Assembly: GCA_002763895.1 (NCBI GenBank)
Contig: NSLH01000020.1
Coordinates: 1-48,401, forward strand
Length of the DNA: 48,401 bases
DNA from: [Chlorobium] sp. 445
GTDB taxonomy: Bacteria > Bacteroidota > Chlorobiia > Chlorobiales > Thermochlorobacteraceae
Direction of reading: 5' to 3'
Of the stretch, positions 27,731 to 38,700 are shown in pieces. The position numbers and the translations under genes were made by a program. Position 1 is the first letter of the stretch. Every line of letters starts with the position of its first letter. The notes under the pieces were generated by a model. It did no database searches, was not told the origin of the DNA, and saw nothing but the letters and a program-made list of their open reading frames with translations.

Positions 27731-28617
27731 TTAGAAAATGCGCAACTGAACTTTGATGCCTTCTTTTTGTCCTAACTTCAAGATAGAATCAAGGTTACTG
27801 ACCACGCTATCGAGTTTCATAACAAATTTTTCATCGTTGAGCACTTTACCCACCAGTGTAGAGCGGTCTGTTTTTAAGCGGTTTGTAAGCTCTTTAAGAG
27901 AAATAACCAGCGAATCAGCATCGCGAAGTGTGCCACGCGCATCACCCAGTGCACCTTTGAGTTCGGGCTGAATCTCATTGATGAGTTTTTCGACGGTGCC
28001 GATAGTGCGGTCAATGTTGTTGAGTAGGGTTTTGATGTTAGCGCTGCGTAAATCACGACTAAGCACAGCAAGGTCTGTGGTGGCATGGCGAAGGTTGCGC
28101 ACGGAAATTTTGAGATTTTCTTGCACTTCTTCATCACCGATGAATGCATCAGCATTACGTAAGACGCGGCGCACATCTGCAATTAAAATCTTGAGTGTAT
28201 CAATAGTGCCACCCGCGCCGCCAATAAGTTCGGGAATATCAGACAGAAAAACCCCACGAATGGTTTCACCTTGGGCAAGTTCGCCTGCATCTTTACTGCC
28301 TTGTGAGAGTTCAACTTTTTGCCCGTCATCAATTCGAGCATGGCAATGTATGCCGTTGCATTGCGATAAAGGGTAATATCTGGCGCAATGGAAATCAGCA
28401 CATTCACATGCCCATCACGCAATGTGATATTGTCGACTTTACCGACACGCAAGCCGCTAATCATGACGGGGTCGCCAGCTTGCAAGCCACTGACATTTTC
28501 AAAGCGAACATTGAATTGTTTGCTGCCAACCTGCACATCTTTTGCCCACCAAAGCACAAAGCCAAGCAAAGCGAGTGCAAACGAGACCGTAAGACCAACC
28601 TTAAGTTCCGGTTTCAT
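27731..28617 (-). CDS. MCE/MlaD family lipid-transport protein, one frameshift
   Basis: An N-terminal membrane anchor (VGLTVSFALALLGFVLWW) is followed by the MCE domain (FNVRFENVSGLQAGDPVMISGLRVGKVDNI, about residues 35-64, on to MTGKKVEL). A long helical region with coiled-coil character then runs to the end (LSRDLRSANIKTLLNNIDRTIG onward). MCE proteins carry lipids across the periplasm as the substrate-binding part of Mla-type ABC systems. The frame breaks at 28316-28320: A5 in the coding strand should be A6, which restores GKKVELSQGSKDAGELAQG and gives 295 residues. No permease or ATPase gene is in the window. The start overlaps the aroQ stop by 4 bp. Confidence 0.9.
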
Positions 28618-29090
28618 TGATTTGAAATTTCTCTACCTTGACGTACGGGGGTTTTAAGGTAACTTTGCAAAGCAAGAATACCTAAAGCATAACTTTCTTC
28701 TCCGAAGCCACTGATGACGCCGATACAAACTTCCGATAAGACCGATACGTGCCGAAAACGTTCTCGAGCATAGATGTTGGAGAGATGCACTTCCACAACT
28801 GGCAGACGAGTGGCGGCAATGGCATCGCGCAACGCCAGCGAGTAGTGCGTGTATGCACCAGCATTGAGTACAACACCATCGATCTTACCACTATCTTCAG
28901 CATCGTAAAGTTTTGTAATTAATTCGCCTTCGCAATCGGACTGAAAAAATTCAAAGTGCACATCTGGAAAGCGAGCGCAAAGCTGCGCATTAATCTCTTG
29001 AAGCGTGTGCGTGCCGTAGTGCTGAGGCTCACGCTTGCCTAAGCGCGACAGATTTGCTCCGTTGAGGATGAGAAGAGAAAGTGGCGGCAT
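28614..29090 (-). CDS. aroQ: 3-dehydroquinate dehydratase, type II
   Basis: AroQ removes water from 3-dehydroquinate to give 3-dehydroshikimate in the shikimate pathway. The type II signature is clear: LILNGANLSRLGKREPQHYG (catalytic Tyr), FFQSDCEGELI, VLNAGAYTHYSLALRDAI (catalytic His), VEVHLSNIYARERFRHVS and VISGFGEESYALGILAL. The ATG at 29090 gives MPPLSLLILNG, the usual N terminus; an ATG at 29114 would add eight residues. The length of 158 residues is normal. Its stop overlaps the mlaD-type start (ATGA), implying coupled translation. Confidence 0.96.
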   Translation of the reverse strand: MPPLSLLILNGANLSRLGKREPQHYGTHTLQEINAQLCARFPDVHFEFFQSDCEGELITKLYDAEDSGKIDGVVLNAGAYTHYSLALRDAIAATRLPVVEVHLSNIYARERFRHVSVLSEVCIGVISGFGEESYALGILALQSYLKTPVRQGREISNQ

Positions 29091-29140
29091 TGAATCTTGT
29101 TTATTGAGCAGCAAATAATCAACTTGAGTTAAAGCAAAAA

Positions 29141-29168
29141 TAAAAAAGGGCGGCTAATTTTGGGCCGC
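29141..29168 (-). terminator. Terminator after the Bax-inhibitor-1 gene
   Basis: Read on the minus strand, a GC-only 5-bp stem GCGGC/GCCGC with a 9-base loop (29150-29168) is followed by CCTTTTTTATTTTTG. It lies 22 bp after the Bax-inhibitor-1 stop and upstream of aroQ. Confidence 0.7.
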
Positions 29169-29189
29169 GTCCAAGAAACTTGCTTTGGC

Positions 29190-29903
29190 TTATTCTTCAT
29201 TGCGTCCGCCAAAAAGATTGAGCAGACTCAGGAAAAGGTTGATGAAGTTAAGATAGAGCGAGAGTGCGCCAATCACAGCGATCTTGCCTTCGCTTTCACC
29301 ATCCAGAGCAGAAGAAGCCATGGCTTTAATGCGCTGTGCATCGTAGGCAGTCAGACCCGTAAAGACCAGCACGCCGACAGCACTAATAATCATGCTCATC
29401 ACGGAACTTGCGATGAAAAGATTAACGAGGGCGGCAATCACAATACCGATAAGCGCCATGAAGAGCAAGTTACCAAAGCTGCTGAGATCGCGCTGCGTGG
29501 TCAGACCGTAGAGGCTCATGATGCCGAAGGTGCCTGCAGTGATAAGAAAAACACCTGCAATTGAGCCGAGATTGTAGATTAAAAAGACACTCGAGAGCGT
29601 GATGCCATTAAGTGCCGAATAAAGGAAAAAAAGCGAGGCGGCTGTGGCAGCAGAGAGGCGGTTAATCATGGCACTAATGCCAAAGACGAGACCTAATTCG
29701 GCGAAGATAAGTACCCACATGACCCAGCGATGCTGTGCCAGGAAGGTACGAATTTCAGCTGTGTCGGCGCAGTACCACGCAAGGGCAGCAGTAAGCGCAA
29801 GCCCAAGTGTCATCCAAGTATAGACTTGCTGCAAGACCCGTTTTTCGACCGCAGCAAGTGCTTGCGCAAAATTTGCGCGAGTTGAAACAAATGCGTTTGC
29901 CAT
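29190..29903 (-). CDS. Bax inhibitor-1/YccA family membrane protein
   Basis: This 237-residue protein has seven predicted membrane helices and the UPF0005/TMBIM pattern: VYTWMTLGLALTAALAWY near the N terminus, SALNGITLSSVFLIY, TFGIMSLYGLTTQRDLSS, LVFTGLTAYDAQRIKAM (about 190-206) and ALSLYLNFINLFLSLLNLFGGR at the end. The family forms Ca2+-leak channels in studied members and, in E. coli, YccA modulates FtsH. An ATG at 29903 gives MANAFVSTRANF; a GTG at 29915 is an alternative. It is followed by its own terminator. Confidence 0.93.
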   Translation of the reverse strand: MANAFVSTRANFAQALAAVEKRVLQQVYTWMTLGLALTAALAWYCADTAEIRTFLAQHRWVMWVLIFAELGLVFGISAMINRLSAATAASLFFLYSALNGITLSSVFLIYNLGSIAGVFLITAGTFGIMSLYGLTTQRDLSSFGNLLFMALIGIVIAALVNLFIASSVMSMIISAVGVLVFTGLTAYDAQRIKAMASSALDGESEGKIAVIGALSLYLNFINLFLSLLNLFGGRNEE

Positions 29904-30049
29904 ATAGCGATGCACCCCTTTAATGTTTGTGGTTAATGAAACTCAACAAAAACTTTCGGCTATTTATACGCTAACTAACGCAAATTGTTTGCAGAGCGTT
30001 TATGACGCTATGCTACTGGAACGAGAGATGAACATGCACTTAAAAGCCA

Positions 30050-31549
30050 TTAAAGAATATAGCGGCTCAAGTCACGGTCTTTAGCGATTTTGCTCAGTCG
30101 GCTTTCCACCATTTCTTTATTGACGACGATTTTCTTGTTTGGCAAGTGTTCTGGCACGTCGAACATCAAATCTTCTAAGAGCGTCGTCATAATCGTGTGC
30201 AGACGACGGGCACCAATGTTTTCAACGGACTCATTGACTTCGGCGGCGGTGCAGGCAATAGCGTGAATACCATCTTCAGAAAACTCAAGCTCGACACCTT
30301 CGGTTTTGAGTAGGGCGCTGTATTGCTTAATCAGCGCATTTTCAGGCTGCGTGAGAATTTTGACAAAATCGCTCTCTGTCAAACTTTTCAGTTCGACGCG
30401 AATCGGAAAACGACCTTGAAGTTCAGGAATTAAGTCTGAAGGCTTAGAGACATGAAACGCACCAGAGGCGATAAAAAGAATATGGTCAGTGCGTACCATG
30501 CCGTATTTGGTCATCACGTTAGAGCCTTCAACAATGGGGAGCAAGTCACGTTGAACGCCCTCACGGCTAACATCAGGACCTCTGCCGCTGGCGCCGCCTG
30601 CCGAGGCAATTTTATCGATTTCATCAATGAAGACGATGCCGGTTTCCTCAACGCGCTGAATTGCTTCTTTGACGACGGCGTCCATATCAATGAGCTTTTG
30701 GATTTCTTCTTGTTCCAAGAGTGTGCGCGCTTCGGCAATCGTAACGCGGCGTTTCTTGCGCTTTTTTGGAAGCCCGCCAATCAGATCTTGTACCATGCCG
30801 CCAAGGTCTTCCATCGGACCGAAGGGACCGAAAATCTGCATAGTGGGCATATTGTCAGAAGAAAGTTCGATTTCGACGGTGCGATCTTCGAGCTTGCCGG
30901 CGCGTAAGCGCTCACGCATTTTCTCACGACTGCGATTATTCAGACGAGCTTCTGACTCACTTTCCGCATCTATCTCATGTTCAGGCTCACCATCTTTCGT
31001 AAATCCGATTGGCTGATTGGATGCAGGAGGCAAAAGAATGTCGAGCAAACGCTCTTCGACAAGCTGAACTGCTTTTTCTTTGACCTCAATCGACTTTTCT
31101 TGTCGTACCATATTGACGGCAAGGTCAGTCAAATCACGAATCATGGATTCGACGTCGCGCCCGACGTAGCCGACCTCAGTAAATTTCGAGGCTTCGACTT
31201 TGATGAACGGTGCGCCTGCAAGTTTGGCTAAGCGACGTGAGATTTCAGTTTTGCCAACGCCTGTAGGACCAATCATGATAATGTTGTTGGGCATGATTTC
31301 ATCGCGCAGCGGTCCAGTTACCTTCTGGCGCCGGTAGCGATTGCGCAGTGCAATTGCCACCGAGCGTTTGGCTTCGTGTTGTCCGACAATATACTTGTCG
31401 AGTTCTCGGACAATTTGGTGTGGTGTCAGTTGCTCTAAATGCTGTGCCATACTAGAAGGCTTAGAAGGCTCATTGTGCTTGCCATTTTGCAAGGATTTCT
31501 CCTTGCTTTCTTCAGAAGAAGTGTCGGTGGTTACGGACTTTCTTGCCAT
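30050..31549 (-). CDS. hslU: ATP-dependent protease ATPase subunit HslU
   Basis: HslU is the AAA+ unfoldase that pairs with the HslV peptidase (ClpYQ). It shows [25 protein letters not shown], Walker [10 protein letters not shown] (about residues 93-101), [23 protein letters not shown], a long intermediate domain, Walker [11 protein letters not shown] and the conserved C-terminal end SRYIL, which inserts into HslV. At 499 residues it is longer than E. coli HslU (443), mainly because of a Ser/Lys-rich N-terminal extension of about 37 residues before the core. The start at 31549 has an AAGGAA element upstream. It lies 69 bp after hslV, forming an hslVU operon. Confidence 0.97.
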   Translation of the reverse strand: MARKSVTTDTSSEESKEKSLQNGKHNEPSKPSSMAQHLEQLTPHQIVRELDKYIVGQHEAKRSVAIALRNRYRRQKVTGPLRDEIMPNNIIMIGPTGVGKTEISRRLAKLAGAPFIKVEASKFTEVGYVGRDVESMIRDLTDLAVNMVRQEKSIEVKEKAVQLVEERLLDILLPPASNQPIGFTKDGEPEHEIDAESESEARLNNRSREKMRERLRAGKLEDRTVEIELSSDNMPTMQIFGPFGPMEDLGGMVQDLIGGLPKKRKKRRVTIAEARTLLEQEEIQKLIDMDAVVKEAIQRVEETGIVFIDEIDKIASAGGASGRGPDVSREGVQRDLLPIVEGSNVMTKYGMVRTDHILFIASGAFHVSKPSDLIPELQGRFPIRVELKSLTESDFVKILTQPENALIKQYSALLKTEGVELEFSEDGIHAIACTAAEVNESVENIGARRLHTIMTTLLEDLMFDVPEHLPNKKIVVNKEMVESRLSKIAKDRDLSRYIL

Positions 31550-31618
31550 GTTTTGTGCAACTTTTCCTTAGATGTTAGTTAAAGTGTATTTCGTGAGTTG
31601 AGTGATTTCTTTATAGGT

Positions 31619-32164
31619 TCAGCAAATTTCCTCGACTTTGATGTTTGCGTTAGTATAAATGCAAATTTCCGATGCAATTTTAAGCGACTCTTCGACAATG
31701 CTGCGAGCATCTTTATCGGTTGAACGAAGCATAGCGCGCGCCGCTGCAAGTGCATACATGCCGCCGCTGCCAATGGCAACGATGCTATCTTCTGGCTCAA
31801 TCACATCACCTGTGCCAGAGATGATAAGCGCACGATCGCTGCTGAGCACGGCAAGCATGGCTTCCAGACGGCGCAAGTATTTGTCGGTGCGCCAATCTTT
31901 GGCAAGTTCGACAGCCGCGCGCTCAACTTTACCGCTATGAGCTTGAAGTTTTTCATCGAACCGCTCTAAGAGTGTGAGCGCATCGGCAGTTGCCCCAGCA
32001 AAGCCTGCCAAAATTTTACCGCCGAGCATGCGCCGAACTTTGGACGTCGACTGCTTGAGGATTGTATTGCCCAGCGTCATCTGTCCATCGCTGCCCAGAG
32101 CGGCTTTGCCATCTCGCAGCACGCCAATCACGGTCGTGGCGTGAAGTTGAAAATACTGTCTCAC
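31619..32164 (-). CDS. hslV: ATP-dependent protease subunit HslV
   Basis: HslV is the N-terminal threonine peptidase of the HslVU complex. The catalytic threonine lies in [13 protein letters not shown] after a short propeptide. [45 protein letters not shown]-like [16 protein letters not shown] and [16 protein letters not shown] are all family motifs. The 181-residue length is normal. The start is a GTG at 32164, 12 bases after AAAGGAG; the spacing is slightly long, but no better start precedes the catalytic Thr. It is the first gene of the hslVU operon and diverges from the adenylate-kinase-like gene over 241 bp. Confidence 0.96.
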   Translation of the reverse strand: MRQYFQLHATTVIGVLRDGKAALGSDGQMTLGNTILKQSTSKVRRMLGGKILAGFAGATADALTLLERFDEKLQAHSGKVERAAVELAKDWRTDKYLRRLEAMLAVLSSDRALIISGTGDVIEPEDSIVAIGSGGMYALAAARAMLRSTDKDARSIVEESLKIASEICIYTNANIKVEEIC

Positions 32165-32392
32165 GTGTGGAAATTACTCCTTTATGCTTAACTGTGAAGT
32201 TAAATTTTTGTTGCAATTAAGGCGGCAAATTTACACAAATCTCTGCATAGAGAAGTGCTAATTTGTTGTAAAAATTGTAAACAAACTCGCCACAGACACC
32301 CACGGACTTTTTTAACAACTGGTGTCGGAAGTCTCAAAAGGAAGTTGTAAATTCATAAAGCCATCGCTAAGGTTTAGCTGACCCTTAAAACA

Positions 32393-32398
32393 GAGGAG
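32393..32398 (+). promoter_or_regulatory. Strong Shine-Dalgarno site for the kinase-like gene
   Basis: GAGGAG lies 7 bases before the ATG at 32406. It is one of the few textbook sites in this window and fixes the start. Confidence 0.6.
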
Positions 32399-32405
32399 TT
32401 GTAAC

Positions 32406-33191
32406 ATGAATACCTACCGCTTTCCGCCAAAAGACTGGCTTGATTTACCTAACTTTCTTTCCGCTGAAGAATTCAAAAATTTACCACCAAACGCTAATAC
32501 CTGCATCATCATTGAAGGCATGACCTATGCTGGTCGACACACACAAGCCCAAGTGATGAGTGAAGAGTTAGGCTTGCCAAAGTTTGCCTTCTCCGAATGG
32601 GTTACAAAGTACCCACCTGAAAATGAAGAAGAGCGTCAGATCATTGCCGAGTGCTTGCGCAACAGTGTGTATTTGCCTGATGCGTTACGCAACAAAGTTG
32701 CAGACTGGGCACTGCACGAATTTTACGACAAACGCCATACCGACGATGAATACTACAGCCGACCGTTTATTATGGTAGGCTACCCGCGCACGCTCGAGCA
32801 AGCTAAACACTTCCAGAAGTTTTTGGAGCAGCGCAACATCTATGCGCTTGTAGCAATCATTGAAATCAATTCAAAAGAAGCGCGCAGGCGGATGAGTGAA
32901 AGTACCGTCAAGCGCATTGGACATGAGAGCGATAAACTGCCTGAAGTGCAAAAAATTCGAATAGGTGAATACTTCCTCAAAACGCATGGCTACCTCAAAT
33001 GGCTACTGCTGATGGAAAAGGCAGTAGGTTTCAAAACATGTCTCGATCGCTCTGAATACGAACAGCGCAAACATGAATTTTCCGAAGTCATTGATCGTGG
33101 CGACTATGTTGTGCTCTCACAGCAAGATGTCAGTCAAATGATTATGAAGTTCTTAGGCATGTTCCATTTTGTGCAATACAGCGGCGCGTAA
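32406..33191 (+). CDS. Adenylate-kinase-like protein with degenerate P-loop
   Basis: The 261-residue protein aligns by eye with adenylate kinases: a P-loop-like IIEGMTYAGRHTQAQ (about residues 36-50), a NMP-binding-like region ending VYLPDAL, the GYPRTLEQAKHF strand matching GFPRT in Adk (about 123-134), a IEINSKEARRRM segment matching the Adk LID entry, and RIGEYFLKTHGYLKWL matching the Adk C-terminal RLxxY helix. The P-loop differs from GxPGxGKGT: the invariant Lys is Arg, and two glycines are Tyr and His. Phosphotransfer is therefore doubtful, and a binding or regulatory role is possible. It lies 52 bp upstream of pbpC and may share its operon. Confidence 0.75.
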   Translation: MNTYRFPPKDWLDLPNFLSAEEFKNLPPNANTCIIIEGMTYAGRHTQAQVMSEELGLPKFAFSEWVTKYPPENEEERQIIAECLRNSVYLPDALRNKVADWALHEFYDKRHTDDEYYSRPFIMVGYPRTLEQAKHFQKFLEQRNIYALVAIIEINSKEARRRMSESTVKRIGHESDKLPEVQKIRIGEYFLKTHGYLKWLLLMEKAVGFKTCLDRSEYEQRKHEFSEVIDRGDYVVLSQQDVSQMIMKFLGMFHFVQYSGA

Positions 33192-33243
33192 TTACATCCC
33201 TGCTGACTGTAGAGCATTGCCATAATAGTTCTTCCAAATTTTT

Positions 33244-35679
33244 ATGAAGGCAGCAGCATTGACAACTCGACAAGCACTTGTGATGCTTGTGATAGCAGCA
33301 CTGCCTACACTTTACATTTTGCTACCAGTCTCAAAATCTGACATTGAGCAAACACGTCAGCATTCCTTGCGCATCTACGACCGCAATGGCTTGCTACTGC
33401 GCGAAGTTCTAAGCGATGAATATGCGCTCTTGCAGCGTGTTTCATTAAAAGACTTACCGCTCTATGTTCGCCAAGCCATGCTTGCCATTGAAGACAAAAA
33501 TTTTTACTCACACATTGGCATTGATATTGGCGCAGTGCTGCGCGCCGCGTGGCAGAACGTCAAAGCCATGCAGGTTGTCTCTGGCGCAAGCACTATCACG
33601 CAGCAGACAGCTCGATTGGTTTTGCATGCCGAGCGTGGCATTCTGCAAAAGGTTTGGACAATACTCTTTGCACTGCGCATGGAACTCTATCTTTCCAAAG
33701 ATGAAATCTTGGAAGAGTATTTCAATCGTGTGCCCTTCGGTAATCAAACTTTCGGCATTGCAGCGGCATCAGAGCGCTATTTTCAGAAATCGCCCTCGCA
33801 CCTGACGCTGGCAGAAGCTGCACTACTAGCAGGCTTGCCGCAATCGCCCTCACGCTATAATCCATTTCACTCACTTGCAAAAGCAAAGAAGCGACAAGAA
33901 GAAGTGCTGCGTCGGATGTTAGCCTTAGGATTCATCACAGAACATGAGTTGCTCGATGCGCTGGCACAACCAATTAACCTTTTGCCTGCAAAACAAGCCT
34001 TTCGTGCGCCACATTTCGTCGATGCGCTGCTTGCGCGTGAAGTGCAACGCTCTAAGACACAACCGCAAGCACTCTACACAACACTCGACTTGCCACTGCA
34101 AGAAGCCTGTGAGCGGTATGTGCGTGAGCATTTACGGCAATTGCGAGGACATCATGTAACGAACGCTGCGGTTGTGGTGATGGAAAATCGCACGGGGGAT
34201 ATTTTAGCGATGGTGGGCTCGGCTGATTACTTTAACGCAGAGATTGATGGGGCATATAACGCTGCACTTGCGGCGCGTCAGCCCGGTTCGGCGCTCAAAC
34301 CTTTTACCTATGCACTCGCACTCGAGAAAGGCATGAGCGGCTCTACAATTTTACCCGACTTGCCACTGTCTTTCCGCATCATCGACCGCCCGAACAGTGA
34401 AGGCATATCTGAAACCTTTTTCCCACAAAACTTTGACAAGAAATTTCATGGACCTGTGCGTCTGCGCCAAGCGCTGGCATGTTCCTACAACATCACCGCA
34501 GTAAAAGTTATGGAATATGTTGGCGTAGAAAATCTTTACAACTTGCTCCGCTCACTTGGTTTTACAACACTCACTAAAGAAGCCAGCCATTACGGTTTAG
34601 GACTCACGCTGGGCAGCAGCGACGTGCGGCTGTTAGAAATGGTGCGCGCCTATTCGATTTTCATGCGTGGCGGTCAGTGGCTGCCAGAGCGATGGATCGT
34701 GCGTCGCATCGAAGCAAATGGCGATACGACAGACTTAGCGCCTGCAAAGCCGAGCCAAAAGCGATATCTTTCGCCGGAGGTTGCGTATCTCATCGCAGAT
34801 ATTCTAAACGATAATGCGGCACGCCGACCAGCGTTCGGAGCAAACTCTGTCCTGCGATTTCCCTTTGCCACACTCTGTAAAACAGGTACCACGAAAGACT
34901 TCCGAGATAATTGGACATTTGGCGCAACAGAAGATTTCACCGTTGGCGTTTGGGTCGGTAATTTTGATGGCACACCGATGCAGAACATTTCTGGAGTCGA
35001 TGGTGCAGGTCCAATCCTACGCGATGTCTTCATGCACCTCTTCAAGACCTACCCTGACAAACAAGGCTTTCAGAAAAGCGAGTTTGATATGCCAGCTACG
35101 ATGAAAGTGCGCAAGGTGTGCCCGCTCTCTGGCGACCTTGTGTGCGAACACTGTCCAAGCGCCATTGAAGAAAAGTTTGTCTTGAATCATTTACCTAAAA
35201 AGCGATGCACTGTGCATCGACGCTTTAAGATTGATCAGCGAACAGGGACACTAGCGACAGCAAACACGCCACGAGAGTTTGTTCAAGAGACTTTGTTTGA
35301 AGACTATCCGCCCGAATATCGAGAATGGGCACTGGCACAGCATAAGCCCCTGCCACCGCAAGCATTTTCCACGCTTGACGATTCACTACGTCTGGCAGAA
35401 GAGCAATCGCCGCACGAACCCAAAATCACCTACCCGATTTCAGAGATGATATTTGCGTGCGATAAAGATTTGCGCACAGACTTTCAGGCAATTGTCTTCA
35501 AGGCACTTGTGCCAAGAAATGCAAAAAAAGTAGAGTGGATTCTCAATGATGAAAAGTTGGGCGAAAGCAGTGCTATGCAACCGCAGTGGCTCTGGCAAAT
35601 TCGCTCAGGGACGTTTCGACTGCAAACCGTTGTCGACGGACAGCGCAGTAAGCCCGTTGCCTTTACTGTAATCGAATAG
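33244..35679 (+). CDS. pbpC: Penicillin-binding protein 1C
   Basis: This bifunctional peptidoglycan synthase has 811 residues. A membrane anchor (about 10-30) precedes a GT51 transglycosylase domain with AIEDKNFYSHIGIDIGA (catalytic Glu) and GASTITQQTARL. The transpeptidase domain carries the SxxK motif in QPGSALKPFTYALALEKG, SYN, and KTG in LCKTGTTKDFRDNW. The C-terminal 100 or so residues match the extra PBP1C domain. A cysteine cluster (CPLSGDLVCEHC) before it is typical of PBP1C. The gene is intact. The alpha-2-macroglobulin gene follows 43 bp downstream, the same pairing as in E. coli (pbpC-yfhM). Confidence 0.95.
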   Translation: MKAAALTTRQALVMLVIAALPTLYILLPVSKSDIEQTRQHSLRIYDRNGLLLREVLSDEYALLQRVSLKDLPLYVRQAMLAIEDKNFYSHIGIDIGAVLRAAWQNVKAMQVVSGASTITQQTARLVLHAERGILQKVWTILFALRMELYLSKDEILEEYFNRVPFGNQTFGIAAASERYFQKSPSHLTLAEAALLAGLPQSPSRYNPFHSLAKAKKRQEEVLRRMLALGFITEHELLDALAQPINLLPAKQAFRAPHFVDALLAREVQRSKTQPQALYTTLDLPLQEACERYVREHLRQLRGHHVTNAAVVVMENRTGDILAMVGSADYFNAEIDGAYNAALAARQPGSALKPFTYALALEKGMSGSTILPDLPLSFRIIDRPNSEGISETFFPQNFDKKFHGPVRLRQALACSYNITAVKVMEYVGVENLYNLLRSLGFTTLTKEASHYGLGLTLGSSDVRLLEMVRAYSIFMRGGQWLPERWIVRRIEANGDTTDLAPAKPSQKRYLSPEVAYLIADILNDNAARRPAFGANSVLRFPFATLCKTGTTKDFRDNWTFGATEDFTVGVWVGNFDGTPMQNISGVDGAGPILRDVFMHLFKTYPDKQGFQKSEFDMPATMKVRKVCPLSGDLVCEHCPSAIEEKFVLNHLPKKRCTVHRRFKIDQRTGTLATANTPREFVQETLFEDYPPEYREWALAQHKPLPPQAFSTLDDSLRLAEEQSPHEPKITYPISEMIFACDKDLRTDFQAIVFKALVPRNAKKVEWILNDEKLGESSAMQPQWLWQIRSGTFRLQTVVDGQRSKPVAFTVIE

Positions 35680-35722
35680 GGTCTGACACGGTCTAATCCA
35701 ACTAATCCAAAAAAACAAAGTT

Positions 35723-38700
35723 ATGCTGAAGGGTATGCGTTCTGTAGTGGGACTTCTTTTGCTTTCGCTGCTTGTACTTTCATGCAAAAAAGAAGATGAA
35801 GGCTTTGCGCCATTTGAAGCAGGGCAACTTGGTGCGCTCACAACGGAAGAAAAACCGCTCCCGCCCTCTAGCGACGCGCTAACTGTGCTTTCAGCCACCC
35901 CAATCGGAGAACTGCAATCTTATTTGCAAGCACAGACCATAGCAGTTGTCTTCAATGAGTCAATGGTAGAAGTCAGCGATGAGACGCAGAACGAAGTGCC
36001 CAGTGGTCCCTTCAAAATTGAGCCGGCGCTCAAAGGCACTTATCGCTGGCTTGGGGCACGCACCATCATTTTCACGCCAAGCGATTCACTGCCGCTTGCG
36101 ACCACTTTCAAGGTAAGTGTGCCGAAAGGTATAAAAGCACTCTCAGGCAAGGCACTTGCAGAAGACTATACTTTCGAATTTACCACTTTGCGTGTAGGGA
36201 TTGAACAAATCGCGCCAGTATTTCAGGTGGCGCCGCAAGGGGAAATCATCGTCAGGTTTAATCAACCTGTAACGATGGAGATTGCAAAAAAATTGTGCTG
36301 CGAGACGAAAAAGGAGCAGAGATAAAATTCACTGCCTATCAGGTGTCGCCAAATGATGCGTTAAAAAAGCAAGAAGAGTTTCGCAAGAATCGCCAGTATA
36401 GTGAAGCGTATTTGCTCTCCCCAAGCAGCCTCAATAAGCTAGTGTTGCTTAAGCCTACAGGCTTGCAAGTTGGCAAAACTTACACGGTGGAGTTCAGGAA
36501 GTCACCAGCAGAACTGCAAACCTTTAACTTTTCGACCTACAACGAGTTCAAGTTTACAGGCAAGCTCGAAAATACGATTTCGCCAAACGAAGGGATTAAC
36601 TTCGAGTTTTCAAATCTTGTCTATCGCGCCGATTTAATGAAGCATCTGTCGTTGAGTTTTAAGGTCGATTCAGCTTACTTGCGTCTGGACGCCTCTGATG
36701 AGGACTACGCATCAAGTTCACACTATTTGCCCCTTGGCTTCAAGCCAGCGACGACGGAGAAAATTACCATCTCGAAGAATCTGACGGATAAATATGGCAA
36801 TAAGCTAGCAAACGATGTGGTCATCACGGTCAAAGTCAGTGATTATCCGGAAAGCGTAGCGATTCCAACGGGTGATGTGGTTATGGAGCATGATACACCG
36901 TTTCTTGAAGTGCGTGCAATGAACAAAACCAGCGTAGAACTTGAACTTGCATCACTCTCACCAAACGATGTGATGAGTAATTCGACAAGGTATTATTATG
37001 ACGGGGCAGAGCAGGCTGCTGCCGTCTCTGGACTTCGCACTTTTCCTATTTCATTCAAAAATCGAAAGAATCAATTAAGCATAGAGGCTGTGGATTTGCG
37101 AACTGTACTGGATGGCAAATCCTCGGGCTTCGTTTTTGCGCAAGTTAAGTCGCCATACTACGATAGCTATGCAAAAAAAACACGCTATACCTATCAGCGC
37201 GCTTTGATTCAAGTTACACCTTTTGCAGTTGCAGCTAAGCACGCCAAAGAGGGCGCACTTGTAATGGTTACGCAGCTCAAAGATGCTAGCCCTGTGGCAG
37301 GAGCGACGGTAAAAGTCTATGATAACAATCGCACCCTGCTGTGGAGCGGCACTACAAATGCACAGGGTGTGGCGAAACTTCCTAGTTTTAACACCTCACC
37401 TTTTTACTTCTTTGTTGAGCAAGGAGAAAATGTCGCCTACACAACTGCTGCGTTTAGAGAAGGCATTGAGCCGTATCGCTTCAGGCTATATGAAACAAGA
37501 GAGTATGAAGAAAATGAGTACAACACCGCCGATGCACTACGCGGCGTAATTTTCACGGAGCGCGGGCTGTATCGTGCAGGTGAGAGCATTTACTTCAAAG
37601 GCACGATGCGCGAATACAAGAATAGCAAATGGCAATTGCCAGCACGGCGCAATTACTACCTGCTTGTCAAAAATAGCCGCGATGAAACCTTGCTCAAACG
37701 TAAAGTTTCACTGAACAACTTCGGCTCGTTTGCTGACTCGGTGAAAACAGCTGCAACAGCGCCGCTGGGCTATTACTCGATTGTGCTCAAAGAAAATGAC
37801 GACGAGAGTTTGTATCCCTCGGTGGCAAGTACCAGATTTCGTGTGGAAGCCTATCGTCCAGCAACCTTCAGCGTTAAAATTATGCCAGAGCAGAATCACA
37901 TCTTTAACGGTGATGAACTTAAAGCGACAATTGAAGGACGTTATCTTTTCGGAGCGCCGATGACCGGTGATGCGGTCTCATGGTCGATTCAGCGTAGCCC
38001 ACTGGAGTTCATCACATTTGAAGGCTACGAGGGTTATGCCTTCACCAAGATGAAGCGATATGATGAGCGCAACGAGGATGAGACAGAATTTTTCATTGCG
38101 TCAGGATCAGGTACGGTCGATAACTTAGGTCAATACAAACTTGTGCAAAGAATTGCGCTAAAATCCTCACAGCCCGCCGTGCTCACCATTGAAGGCACAG
38201 TAACTTCGCCTTCACGTCAAGCCATTTCAGAGCGGGTTAGCGTACGATTCCACCCTGCAGAGTTTTACATTGGCTTGAAGCCAAAATCACTCTTTGCCAA
38301 AGAAAATGAAGCGTTGCCTATTGAAGTCGTTACGCTCTTGCACGATGGCAAAGCGCGCAGCGAGAAAGTAACCGTAGAGTTAGTGCATCGTCAGTGGGTT
38401 TCAGTAAAGCGTGTGGGCGTAAGTGGTCGTTTGGAATGGTCGTCTGAGCCTGTAGATTCTGTGGTCTTCAAGCAAGAGATGGCGACGAAAGAAAAAGAAG
38501 CTGTCACGCTCTCACTGCCTATCAAAGGGTCAGGGTTCTATGTGGTTCGAGCGATGGGCAAGGATGCAAAAGGTAATGTGGCACGCAGCGAGACAGCCAT
38601 CTATGCTTCTGGTATGGACTATGCCGCTTGGGAACGACGTGACGATGATCGCATTGAGATTTTGCTAGACAAAAAAACATACAAGCCGGGCGAAACCGCT

